64,000 nt of DNA from contig NC_064047.1 in assembly GCF_932526225.1 (NCBI RefSeq), positions 14,763,621 to 14,827,620 on the forward strand. Reading direction: 5' to 3'. Position 1 is the first letter of the stretch, and every line of letters starts with the position of its first letter. Below are positions 47,731 through 58,341 of the stretch, in pieces. A program made the translations under genes and the position numbers. The notes under the pieces are model-generated. The model ran no database searches, was not told where the DNA came from, and saw only the letters and a list, made by a program, of their open reading frames with translations. This DNA comes from Nematostella vectensis. Its lineage: Eukaryota > Cnidaria > Anthozoa > Actiniaria > Edwardsiidae.

Positions 47731-48339
47731 TCAATAACAACCCGGACTCGTCATGGCTTTCAAAGTTGTCATGTCATTACTAGTGCAGCTTTCAGCATCA
47801 AGTAGAAATTGAGACTCGTTCATCCCCGCCTGTGGGAATTGATTTGTGGTTTGACCCACCTTGAGTTTATTGTTTACCCGCCGTAATAGGCATTGGGTTA
47901 GTTTGGATACCCATGACAGGATTAGTTTGGATACCCACAACGGGGCTAGTTTTCCTCCAAACGCAATAGGTGTTGGGTTAGTTTGTTTACCCACCATTTT
48001 AGGCATTGGGTTAGTTTGTTTACCCACCATTTTAGGCATTGGGTTAGTTTGTTTTCCCACAATGGGGTTGATTTGTTTACCCACATTGGGGTTGAGTTGT
48101 TTGCTTACAATGGGGTTATTTTGCTTAGCTGTATTAGTAACCAAAGCCTTACAGCCATCAGGCAATAAGGTTTGGGCAGATTGTATCCCTTTCGCCTTTC
48201 CCAGAGGCGAGGGACTAGTTTGGTTATCCGCCATAGTAGGCATTGGGTTGATTTGTTTAGACCGAATTGGGGTCATTTGGTGAGGTATCATGTGCTGGTG
48301 TAAGTTTAACTGCACGTGTTCGTTGTTCTGTAAGTTCAT
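47731..48339 (-). CDS. Unrecognised 202-residue frame with 33-bp internal repeats; doubtful
   Basis: The minus frame starts MNLQNNEHVQLNLHQH and includes repeated VGKQTNPMPKM and related KQLNPxVGKQ segments, ending at 47731 with TSPGCY. The underlying DNA has two exact 33-bp units (48004 and 48037) plus degenerate ones, so much of the openness follows from a repeat divisible by three. The non-repeat ends are also open, and the residue composition (N, Q, P, K, T) is that of a disordered protein. The opposite strand is also open over much of the span (47861-48283). I recognise no domain. It could be an exon of a real gene or chance. Confidence 0.25.
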   Translation of the reverse strand: MNLQNNEHVQLNLHQHMIPHQMTPIRSKQINPMPTMADNQTSPSPLGKAKGIQSAQTLLPDGCKALVTNTAKQNNPIVSKQLNPNVGKQINPIVGKQTNPMPKMVGKQTNPMPKMVGKQTNPTPIAFGGKLAPLWVSKLILSWVSKLTQCLLRRVNNKLKVGQTTNQFPQAGMNESQFLLDAESCTSNDMTTLKAMTSPGCY

Positions 48340-48924
48340 TCGATCGATCCTCAGTTTGTTTATGACCTTTTCTACGCTCTAAAAGGCAGCAATTGACACT
48401 CTTCGAAAGGCGTGATGAGCAAAACCCCTAAAACATCTGATAACAGTAGTCATACCTACCAAATAATTCCTTGTTTTCTCCATAGTATTCCCAGTAGTCG
48501 CCATAGTATTCGTAGAAGCTCTTTAGTATTGCGAACGTGCGGTGAATCATGCACCGCTGACTCTTCGCTGGCGCGCTCTTCAGATAAGGCAGTCACGCGC
48601 AAACCGGCTCCTGAAAATCAGCTTTATTTTTGCGCTTTCCATTGACGGCCAAATCTGAAAAGTTGTGGATTTCATTATAAGGTCATCGTGCTCAAGAAGC
48701 AAGCGGCTGGACTTACACGATTAAGAATTTGAGAAGTTTCACAAGTTCTTTTAAAAGTTTCTCCGTTGAAAGTTGTAGTTTTTCGCGGCTCGCGCAGCTT
48801 TCGGCTTGTCTTCGTTGGTTAGCGCGGACAAACACAGATTCGTCAGGGACAACCGACAACAGACTCCATCCTCGAGCTGACCGTTGAATTCTGACTGCAC
48901 GCGCTGTTCTTAGTGAGAGCGCTC
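48340..48924. other. Probable 5' untranslated region of the LINE, no gene recognised
   Basis: Mixed-composition sequence with GC-rich words near 48780-48900 leads into the LINE. I cannot define the 5' end of the element. The frame at 48412-48645 has no recognisable domain. Confidence 0.4.
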
Positions 48925-48930
48925 AGGATA

Positions 48931-49052
48931 ATTTGGCATTGGAAGCTCCTCACTATGACATTCCTGTGTTTGGTGCTGCGAGGGATAAATGATGATTTGG
49001 CATCGGAAGCTCCTCACTTTGACATTCCTGTGTTTGGTGCTGCGAGGGATAA
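48931..49052. repeat. 64-bp tandem duplication in the LINE leader
   Basis: ATTTGGCATTGGAAGCTCCT (48931) and ATTTGGCATCGGAAGCTCCT (48995) start two 64-bp copies that both end in GCTGCGAGGGATAAATGA. The LINE reading frame begins in the second copy (ATG at 48989). Tandem leader repeats are common promoter modules in LINEs, but that role is inferred. Confidence 0.9.
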
Positions 49053-51360
49053 ATGACAGTCATGACAATAGCTCTGTGTTACTCCAAGCTTCAAATGCCC
49101 TTATTATAAATGATACACCGCAATTTCACTTCAGACGACTACACAAATCTACTCCATCGTCGTCCACTGCCCCGGCTCGTGTTTGTTTAGACTTACTAAG
49201 AAGCGCCTCCATTGCACTACTACTGGTCTGCCTTTCAAATGACGTCCAGCTTAATCCAGGTCCACAAGCTACAAATCACGCTACTAACGTCCATCTGCCA
49301 TGCATTCCACTGTCCAAAAATGGTGTAAGAATATGTCATTGGAACGCGAGGAGCTTCAATAATGATAAATACGAGCAAATAAAAGAAATCCTTACACACC
49401 CTCGTACGGAGATTGATGTGATGATTATTACCGAGACATGGCTGAATTCCTCACACACGAACGAAGAATATGGGATCCCTGGATATCATTTTGAGCGGAA
49501 AGATAGAACTAGAAAGGAAAGGGGAGGAGTAATGATGTACGTACCTCACGCTATGGCTTATACCCGTTTACCAACTCTAGAATCAAGTGACACAGAGCTC
49601 CTTTGCACTCAAGTGATACCGTGCAAGTCCAACTGCCCAATTATTATTGCCTGAGTCTATCGTGTGCCGGATTCAACTGCTGAAATGGATGCTAAGCTAG
49701 AAGGTCTCATAGAAAAAATGTACATCACCAACAAAGAAGAGCTACTACTGGGGGATTTCAACATCAACTTCCTCAAACAGCAAAACCAAAAGCATCGTCT
49801 AATCAAGTTCCTCACCAGCCTTGGTTTCACTCAAACCATCAATGAAGTGACTCGTCCAGAGAGCCAGGCTTGCTTGGATCACGTTTACACCAACCAGCTA
49901 CAGTGCATCACAGAGACCAAGGTATGCAACATCGGACTACCAGATCATTTACCAGTGTGCGTTGTGCGCAGATACAAAAAGAAACAAGATCGCGCAGCAG
50001 ATAAAAACCATGTCTATATTTCCTACCGTGACTGCAAGAAGCTGGATGAGGAGGCCTTCCTAAAAGACCTTGATGAGGCCCCGTGGAGTGTGCTGGACAC
50101 CTTTGATGACCTTGATGACGCAGTGGATTATTGGAATCTGACTTTCCTAAGTATCGCTGATATACATGCTCCTCTTATTAGAAAGCGTGTAAAGAAACAA
50201 AGCCAACCACAGTGGATGACGCCTGAACTCTACGCAGCCATTAGAGACCGCGACAGGCTGCTAGAGAGAGCCCGAAAGTGTAATAGTGACTCAGATGCGT
50301 GGGAAACTTTTAAATCAGCTCGAAATAACGTTTTTCAATCCATCCGAGAAGCTAAACGAAATCATTTCAACAAGTCATTTGAACAGAGTTCAACGGCAAA
50401 GGAATTCTGGAGACATCTAAAAAATGCTATCGGGCAGACAAGTAAACCGTCACCTTCGCAACTAAGAGCCAATGCAAGCAACACACCCACCATCATAGAT
50501 CCACGTGAAATAGATAATGCATTTAACGAGTTTTTTGTTTCCGTTGCTGCCACCTACAGAAATAGCAATGTCAACATGAGAACGATGTCAACTTCAGATT
50601 TCTAAAAGTTAAAAGGGTTTGTTGATAGCAAAATCCCGAGTGGCACTAAATTTGAAATACCCAAAGTCATGCAAGAATTTGTGCAAGGTTATCTTCTTCA
50701 ACTACGAACATGTAAAGCCACAGGTTTGGACGGTATAAGTGCTCGCCTTCTAAGGGCTGCAGCCCCAGCCATAGCTCCATTGTTGACTAAGATCATCAAC
50801 CAAAGTATAAAAACTGGACGATTCCCTGCGCGCTGGAAAGAGGCGAAAGTCTGTCCAATGTATAAAGCTGGAGACCGCCTGAGTGTTGATAACTACCGGC
50901 CCATCAGTATTTTACCTGCCCTGTCCAACATTATTGAATGACACATACAGGTTTGCTTATATGAATACCTAAACAGCCACAAGCTATTAAGTAGTAACCA
51001 GTCAGGTTTCCGTCCCTATCACTCGTGCGATACTGCCCTAGTAAAGTTGATTGACTATCTCATTGGAAATATGGATCAGGGACTAATATCTGGCTTGAAT
51101 CTCATAGACTACCGAAAGGCGTTTGATTTAGTAGACCATGACACGCTTATTAAGAAGCTCTTCATATGGAAAGTCACTAAATTGGTTCAAGTCTTATCTA
51201 GAAGACCGAAAACAGAAAGTCACAATAAGTGGTCAGCTATCAGATTCGCAACCCATTACATTACCCATTACTCGATTTTAGGTCCCTTAGTGTTTATCCT
51301 GTTTATTAATGACTTACCACTTGAAGTCTCCAACAGCGCACTCGAGTGCTTACTTAAAGT
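48989..51360 (+). pseudogene. LINE (CR1/L2-like) with 2A-like motif, APE endonuclease and partial RT
   Basis: One continuous frame carries an N-terminal leader with ALLLVCLSNDVQLNPGP (2A-like motif at residues 85-92), then the APE endonuclease: ICHWNARSFN, ITETWLN with its catalytic glutamate (E149), GGVMMYV, LLLGDFNINF, LDHVYTN and LPDHLPV. A linker follows (QWMTPELYAAIRDRDRLLERA), then RT motifs: CKATGLDGISARLLR, WKEAKVCPMYKAGD, DNYRPISILPALSNIIE, QSGFRPYHSCDTAL and IDYRKAFDLVDHD. Three stops break this frame, at 49652 (TGA), 50603 (TAA) and 50939 (TGA), with the next residues continuing in frame. Beyond about 51140 there are frameshifts (RKQKVTISGQLSDS in another frame, then LGPLVFILFINDLP). 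Homology stops near 51355, before the YADD box, where an unrelated inverted-repeat element begins. Confidence 0.88.
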
Positions 51361-51378
51361 TATTTCTTGTATTATAGG

Positions 51379-51863
51379 CGTAAGTACCTTATTACACTTA
51401 ATTTTTGCGACGTCAAAATTTCGCGATTTTGAGATGGCGATATTTCGCGACATTTTATTTTCGAGATTTTCCTGTTTTCGTAAAAAAACACATCACATTA
51501 TTTTCGCGATTTTGGGTTAATAAAATCAAGTAAAACAAGTGGAATAAAAATGTGCTGTACTCATCAAACTTGAAACAATTTGTAACAAAAAGATGCGTGG
51601 GCTAAATTTATTTTCATAAAAGTCTATAAATACAAATCCAACCAACCCTTTACCGTACTATAAGTACTTTAGATGACTAAATAGACAGGGTGTTTCCAAA
51701 AAGCTTATTAAACGGCCAAAATTCCCCCAAAGGCTTGTTGTGTACTCACTTAATTATCGTACATCCTAATTTTCACGTCACTTTATTTTCGCGAATTTTC
51801 TAAAATCGCGAAATTCGCGAAATTAAAGTGACGCGAAAATGTAATTAGCTAGGTTTAAGTACT
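51379..51863. mobile_element. Small inverted-repeat element with TTTCGCG words
   Basis: The left part (TAAGTACCTTATTACACTTA, ATTTTTGCGACGTCAAAATT, TCGCGATTTTGAGATGGCG) is mirrored on the right by CGCGAAATTCGCGAAATTAA, AGTGACGCGAAAATGTAATT and AGCTAGGTTTAAGTACT. There is no coding sequence. It sits exactly where the LINE homology stops, so it probably inserted in or replaced the LINE 3' part. The element family (TTCGCGATTTTCGCGA-type ends) is inferred. Confidence 0.65.
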
Positions 51864-53035
51864 TCTTATATATAAGTAAGTTACTAATTACTTACTTACG
51901 TAAAAGGAAAGAAATATATAACAACATTTTCTTTGATTGAAAAAAACAATTACCACATGACTTTTATATTCTTTTTATGGAATAATGGATGAACAACCTA
52001 GCTGAATTACTAAGGAAAGTTTATACTTAAAATAAGTTTAAATATATAAGTTAAGTTAAATGCTTGAGTGTGCAATTTAAATTAGAGTGTTAAAAAATGT
52101 CAACACAAGAAGATTTCATCCGGTGAAACGCTAAAAATAAAGTCTTATTTACCTCCTTTTCCCAAACCCATCGCTTGTCCTTTTGTCCATCGTTTGTACG
52201 TCTTTATTTATGAAAATTGTTAAGTTTATCGATTTTCTTTCTTTGTTTCAGCCACTACGAAAAAATAATGCAAAACTGTGTTGGACGCGAGTTGCAAGAG
52301 CAAAATTGGCTAGCGGGCGACCACAGGCTACCCGCGCGATGTCCAAAAAACTGAGTCGCATAGTTATATACCATTTCTTTATACCTGCCTGCGGCCGCAC
52401 TGGCTCCGCTATAAAATAATAGCCCCTCTCCATATGCCCAGGCTCCTAAATGTGTATCTTTATTTTTACAAAATACTTTTCGTCAAAATGCACACATCTC
52501 GGTTTATGTATATGTTGAATATAGTAAATTGGTGTGTTGTTTTTGTAGTTCAAGACACATCTTACCTATACAACGATTTTGTGTAACTATTCAATAACAA
52601 AGGCAACGTGAAATTTCCCTAACCATGCAGTTTATTTTTCCATCACTGAAAACATTTACAAAAGATGAAACAATAAACAATCGGGGTTTTCTGATTTCTA
52701 TATTTTGAGAAAAGGGAACAGGGCCCCATACCCCTAGCTCTGCTGCTTGGAATTGAGAGTTCCATCCAAAATTAGTAAAATGAAGATAATAAAATGAAGA
52801 TGATCTGATGCATCTTTAAAAATACAAACTTACATTCCCATTGCTCTCATAATCTGGATTAGCCTCCACTTCGCATCTTACTTCCCCCTTGAGACTTTGA
52901 GACTGCCTCCAGTAGAATACCAATTGACTAGGACAGATTTTGTAATGCACTGTCACCAGTGTCGGTTCATATATGATACCATGCGAGGATGACTATAGGC
53001 ATGCTACCTAACAAACTCAAACAACAACTAGTTTT
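51864..53035. other. No gene; copy of an AGCGGAGCC-type element end at 52288-52420
   Basis: GGCTAGCGGGCGACCACAGG to CTGGCTCCGCTATAAAATAA (52303-52410) is a reverse-complement copy of the long end sequence found at 55465 and 58345, including a GTCGCATAGTTATATACCAT core. It lies about 3 kb from its closest inverted partner at 55465, so these two could bound an element with outward orientation or be separate insertions. The rest is AT-rich and unannotated. Confidence 0.55.
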
Positions 53036-56000
53036 TAATATATAGATTTAGGCACTGCCTAAAGGCGGAGCCAGCATTTGATACCTTTTTGTGTTGACTG
53101 ATAGGGGTAATTTGGGGGGTTCTAGGTGTCTTTAAAAATTTTTTTAATGAGATTAAAAAAGTCATTTTTTACTTCCATGTCATTATGAATTGTACAGGCT
53201 CGTACCTAGGAGCTGCGACCCCCCCCACCCCCACACACCCACACACACAACGGCCAAAGGAACACTTTCGGTTCTCAATAGGCGTGCTATTATTTGTAGA
53301 CAAAACTCACTCTGGTATGTAGCCAAATCCGACATTAAACCTCCCCTGGAAATACGGCGCGGTCAGATTTTTATCAGAGAACTCCCCCCCCCCAAGAAAA
53401 GTCCTCGGTATGGGTCTGTTGCATTGGCCCCTCCAAATGTATCAAGCAAGCACTAATTTAATAATATTTAATATGCAGTATGAAAGTTAACAAATACTAA
53501 ACCTTGGTGTGAAAAAGGTTGTCAAAGTTTAGGTGTCTTAGGTGACGAGAATGATTTTCAAGAGTCTAATGGTCAATTCTTATTTTCCCTCTTATTTAAC
53601 TCCACTATCTATATTTTGTTTTTTATCAAAATAGCATTCTAACAAACTTTGACCTTGTGAAGAATATATCAAAGATGTAACAGTATTCCAAAGAATTAGA
53701 TGCCATACTGTAGTTTTCACGTACTGCAACTGATTATTCAGAAGAAGATGTTGAAATTAAACTCCACAAATATACCTCCTGACATGCATTACATATTGGT
53801 GCACCCACCCTTTAGCCTTATTTTTAGAAACTTTGGATCCAATCATACAGGCTACTAAAAAATGAATGCAATGGAGGCAAATCCTAAATAACTGAAAGTT
53901 TCTAATTTCAAACCAAACCATGTTCATTGATCTATATTGGGGAGTAGAGAAAAGGGAGAAATGTGACTCTATTTGAAAAAATGTTACTCTATTCTAAAAC
54001 ATTTATAACAATAATGCAATAATAACTTGACTGAGCACTTTCCTAGTATTTTTCCCTTTCCCTATTACCTTTAGGATTGATATAAAACTGTTTTCTTTAC
54101 AAATTTATTATTGAATAAGCACAAGTTTGTTGTTATCTTTATATTATTTGATTAACTTTGACCTAATACAAAATCTCTTCCCTTTTTAGAAGTATAGAAC
54201 TTTTTTATAGAAGTATAGAGCTTTGCCCTTGCAAAGAAAAAAATAATGAATGAAACAGCATTCCAAAGATATAATGATACAGTTATACATTTCAGGTGCC
54301 ATATGGAAGTTTTGTCTATCACATACTGGTAATACTCCATCACCAAGGATATTACAGTCATGCATTACATATTGGTGCACCCACCCTTTAGCATGGTGGC
54401 CTGCTGTTTTATAAAAACCCTGGATCCACACATGCTAATGCTACTCCAAAATTAAATGGAGAAGAATAAATTTACTTGGGAAGCAAATTCTAACAAAAAA
54501 TCCTTGATATTACTGAAAGTAGTGCTAAATGAAAATGTCTTATTTCAAAGCTAACATATTTTAATTTATTTAGGGTGCAGAAGGGAAACAGCAAATAATA
54601 TCAATTGAATACAAAAATAGTCAGCAGAGAGAAAAAAGGAAGAAATGGGAGTATATCTTTGATAAAAAAATAACAATAATGCAACAACACTCTCCTAACA
54701 TTTTCCCTTTCCTCATTATGTTAGGTTGATAGATAAATGTTTTCTTTACAGATTTATCATTGAGAGCAAGTATCTTGCTCTTATACTTATACTGTAATAT
54801 TAAAGTAAGAAATCCCCTACTATATTATCTTAATACTTGCCTATTATTATGCCTTTCAGCCTTTAGAATCAATCATGGCCCTTAGGTAGTCCTTGGTTGG
54901 TTTTACCTAAATAAAAGTGAAAACAATTAATTATGTTTTTTCTTTCAAAACAATATTTTTATCATGCAATTTATAACCTTACTAATTTTCCACAACTATT
55001 TGAATAAAAATAAATAAACACATTAGAAAGTATGCAAGATGCAGACAATATAAAAGCAAAAACAATATAGGTAATAAGGGTTGCATTTCTTTTTTCTAAG
55101 AGAAATTCTTATGTAGTTGTAAAGTTGTTATTATAATGTTGAAAAAATGTTGCTGTATCTTTGAAAAGACTCAATACACAGAATATAAAGACAAGAAAGG
55201 TCTTCTATAGCAATATATGACAGGATAATATTTGTCAGCCTTTATTAAATATCTCAACGCAGTCAATAAAGTATAGAGAGAACGAAGAATATCAAAGGAT
55301 GTGTTATGCTCAACATGTTTGATTAGACTACGAATTCTCAAAGAAAACTCTAGAAACAAATGTATAAATCCAACAAGCTAAGTGGCATTGATACAGTAAC
55401 TAGACTACTACGTATTTCTGTCGTTAAATTCTTACTTACCGTGAGGAATACACGCCTGAGTTTATAGCGGAGCCAGCGCGGCCGTAGGTCGCGCGCGGAG
55501 CTCCATAGGTATAGAAATATGGTATAACTATGCGACTTGGTTTTGTGGTCATTGCGCGGGTACCCTGTGGTGTCACTCGCCAGACAGCCAGCCAGCCAGC
55601 CAGTCAGCCGCGCAACTCCCAGGCCTCACTCGGCCCCGTAATGGCGGCTAAATACAAGCACAGAGCAAGGGAAAAGTTCTTGTCATGCGTTGATTATTTC
55701 TTTTTGCCTCAAATTTTGTGACTTAAGGATAAAGTCAATTAGAGGAGATCTACTAACATTCAATCACGCCAAGATTTATGTAAGGATATGTCTGGTTTTT
55801 GCTAGTAAATTTAAGTAAGTAATAGGTCACATTAAAAAGCGAACAAAACCACAAAAAAGCGACAAAATTCAAGGTGAGTTTCAGACGACGATTTCTTTTG
55901 TCTATTGAGGATATGACAGTTATTGGGCTTTTTGTTGTCCTTTTTGTTTGCTTTGAGAATGAGCATAACACATTTTGTTTTGGCATTCTTTGTTCTATCT

Positions 56001-58341
56001 TTATTCTTGATTCTGTTGAAATATTTCATAAAGGCTAACCAATATCGTGTTGCATTTGTCATATACTGGTAAAGAAGACCGTTCTTGTCTTTATATCCTG
56101 TGCTCTTAGTCCTAAGAAGATACATATCCTTAGAAGATACAGCAACTTTTTCAACTTACAAGAGAAATTTTCCTTACCGAGGATAAAAACAAAACAAAAT
56201 TCAACCCCTGTTGCCAATATGTATTGTTATTGTCTGCATCTTACATCTCATGTGTTTATTATTATTTTTTCAAATATTTGTGAAAATTAGTCAGATTATA
56301 AATGTCTTGATGAAAAGATTGTTTTGAAAGAAATGTTACTCTTTTATGAACCAGGGACTACCTGAGGGCCAAGATGAATGCTAAAGACTGGAAGACATGA
56401 GAATTGAAAACCATGTCTTGAAAGACATGTCTGAAAGACAGTAGGGAGTTCTTATTCACTAGTCATTTGATACCCCCACACACATGGTCCCAGGAAAGGG
56501 TGGGGGATTAGACTTTAATAAAAGCCTGTTTCCAAGTTAAGAGTCAAAAACAGTCAATACCACCATCCCTCTTGATATATTCTGGTTAAAAAGTAATCTA
56601 AAACCCCACAATAACCCCTGACTTCCCCAGGACCATAAGGGAGGGGGCTCAAATGACTAGGGCATTACCATGTGATTCAGCAGTACACAATCAATAGGTT
56701 TTTTTTAGAACAAGATACTTATATTATATAAAACTAAAAACAAACTTTTGCTTTTTAAATAATAAATCTGTATCTTTATTAACCTAAAGATAATGGAAAA
56801 GGGGATATTTTAGGAAAGTACTGAATATAATTATCACATTATTGTTATTATATTTTCTTTTCAAACATTTAAAGAAGAGTCATATTTATTCCTTTCCTTC
56901 TCCATGTTGACTATTTTTATGCAATTGATGCTCTTTGCTATTTCCCCTCTACACCAAAAATAAATTAATAAACAGATTTGATTTTTAAATTAGAAATTTT
57001 CATTTAGTACTTTCACTTATATCTTCTTTTTAGGATTTCCTTTCCTTTTCCATTACATTTATTTTAAAGGTTTAGATTTATTTCATTGGAATGGTTGGAT
57101 CCAGGGTTTCTAAAAACACCAAAATATAATGCATTACTGGATGTATATTTGTAGATATTAATTCCCATGGGGATGGAAAATCACCACTTAAAATGGTACA
57201 TTAAAACTTCAGTATTGCATCTTATCTAAAATTGTGTCTGACACTATATTCTATCTTTGAAATCCTGTTTCATCCATTACTTGTTCTTTGCAAGGACAAA
57301 GCTTGTTAGAATGTAGCTTTACAAATGTACATTAATGAAACTTTTATTATGGAAAGGGTTTTTTAGGGCAAGATACTTAAACTTTATAACACTAGCAACA
57401 ACCTTGTTCTTTTTCAATAATAGAATTCTGTTCACATAGCTTGGATAGCATAGACATGGCCTGTTTAGAGGCCTGTGGTGATGAAAGGGTTAAGATAATG
57501 GGAAAGGGGAAATGTCAAGAAATGCTCAATCAAATTATTTTCATTACTGTTATATTTTTTTCAACAAACCTTTCAAGTTGAGTCAATTTCCTTTATATCT
57601 CCTCCCCCGTCGACTATTTTTTAGTCAATTGATATTCTTTCCTTCCTCTCTACCCCAAACATAGATCAATGAAAGGGTTTGGTTTGAAATTAGAAGTTAG
57701 CATTTTAGCACTGTCAGTGATGCCTTAGATGTTTTTTTTAGGATTTGCTTCCAAAATCAATTTGTTTTTTCTTCATTGCATTCATTTTGGAGTAGGCCAC
57801 CAACAACAAGGCCACTATATGGTAAATGGTGGGTGCACCAATATGTAATGCATGAAAGGAGATATATTTTTGGAGTTTAATTTCCAGACATTTTTCTGAA
57901 TATTCGGTCCAATGAAGGAGAGAATTGCCACTAAATCAATACATAAAAATCACAGTATGGCATCTAAACAGTTTAAATATATTATTTCGAATCTTTGGAA
58001 TGCTGTTACATCCATGACATTTTCTGCACAAGGGCAAAGCTTGTGGGAGTATTGTTTTGATTAAAAAAAAGATATTCATGATGGAACTTCTATGATGGGA
58101 CATAAGAATTTACCATTAGACTCTTGACAACTTTGACAGCCATATCCACACCAGGAATTGTGTTTGTTAACTTTGATGTACTGCATAATTTAAATTATTG
58201 AATAAGGCCTGGATCCATTTGGTTGGTACAATAAATAAATCTCAGTAAAGAGCAGGATCCTAGATCCCCCAAAAATACCTCAATCAGTCAACACAGAAGG
58301 TGCTGGCTCCGCTTTTAGGCAGTGCCTAAATCTATATATTA
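53036..58341. mobile_element. Foldback element with arms of about 2.3 kb
   Basis: The left end TAATATATAGATTTAGGCAC, TGCCTAAAGGCGGAGCCAGC and the right end (reverse complement TAATATATAGATTTAGGCAC, TGCCTAAAAGCGGAGCCAGC) are inverted copies, each with the internal palindrome TTTAGGCACTGCCTAAA. The arms continue inward as diverged inverted repeats. AGAGTCTAATGGTCAATTCT (53564) pairs with AGAATTTACCATTAGACTCT (58107), CATTACATATTGGTGCACCC (53787 and 54364) pairs with GGGTGCACCAATATGTAATG (57831), and the GCAGACAATA region near 55040 pairs with TATTGTCTGC near 56235. The centre is about 55.4-56.0 kb. There is no transposase frame. Confidence 0.7.
55455..58341. repeat. First copy of a direct duplication of about 2.9 kb (partner 58341-62255)
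   Basis: This segment starts with ATAGCGGAGCCAGCGCGGCC and ends with GGCTCCGCTTTTAGGCAGTG. It matches the following segment from start to end in the same order: GGTGTCACTCGCCAG, TCTACTAACATTCA, GACCGTTCTTGTCTTTATAT, GACTACCTGAGGGCCAAGAT, CCCACACACATGGTCCCAGG and GGTGGGTGCACCAATATGTA. Copy 2 lacks a segment of about 60 bp (around 57710-57770) and has a 1000-bp insertion. Confidence 0.85.
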
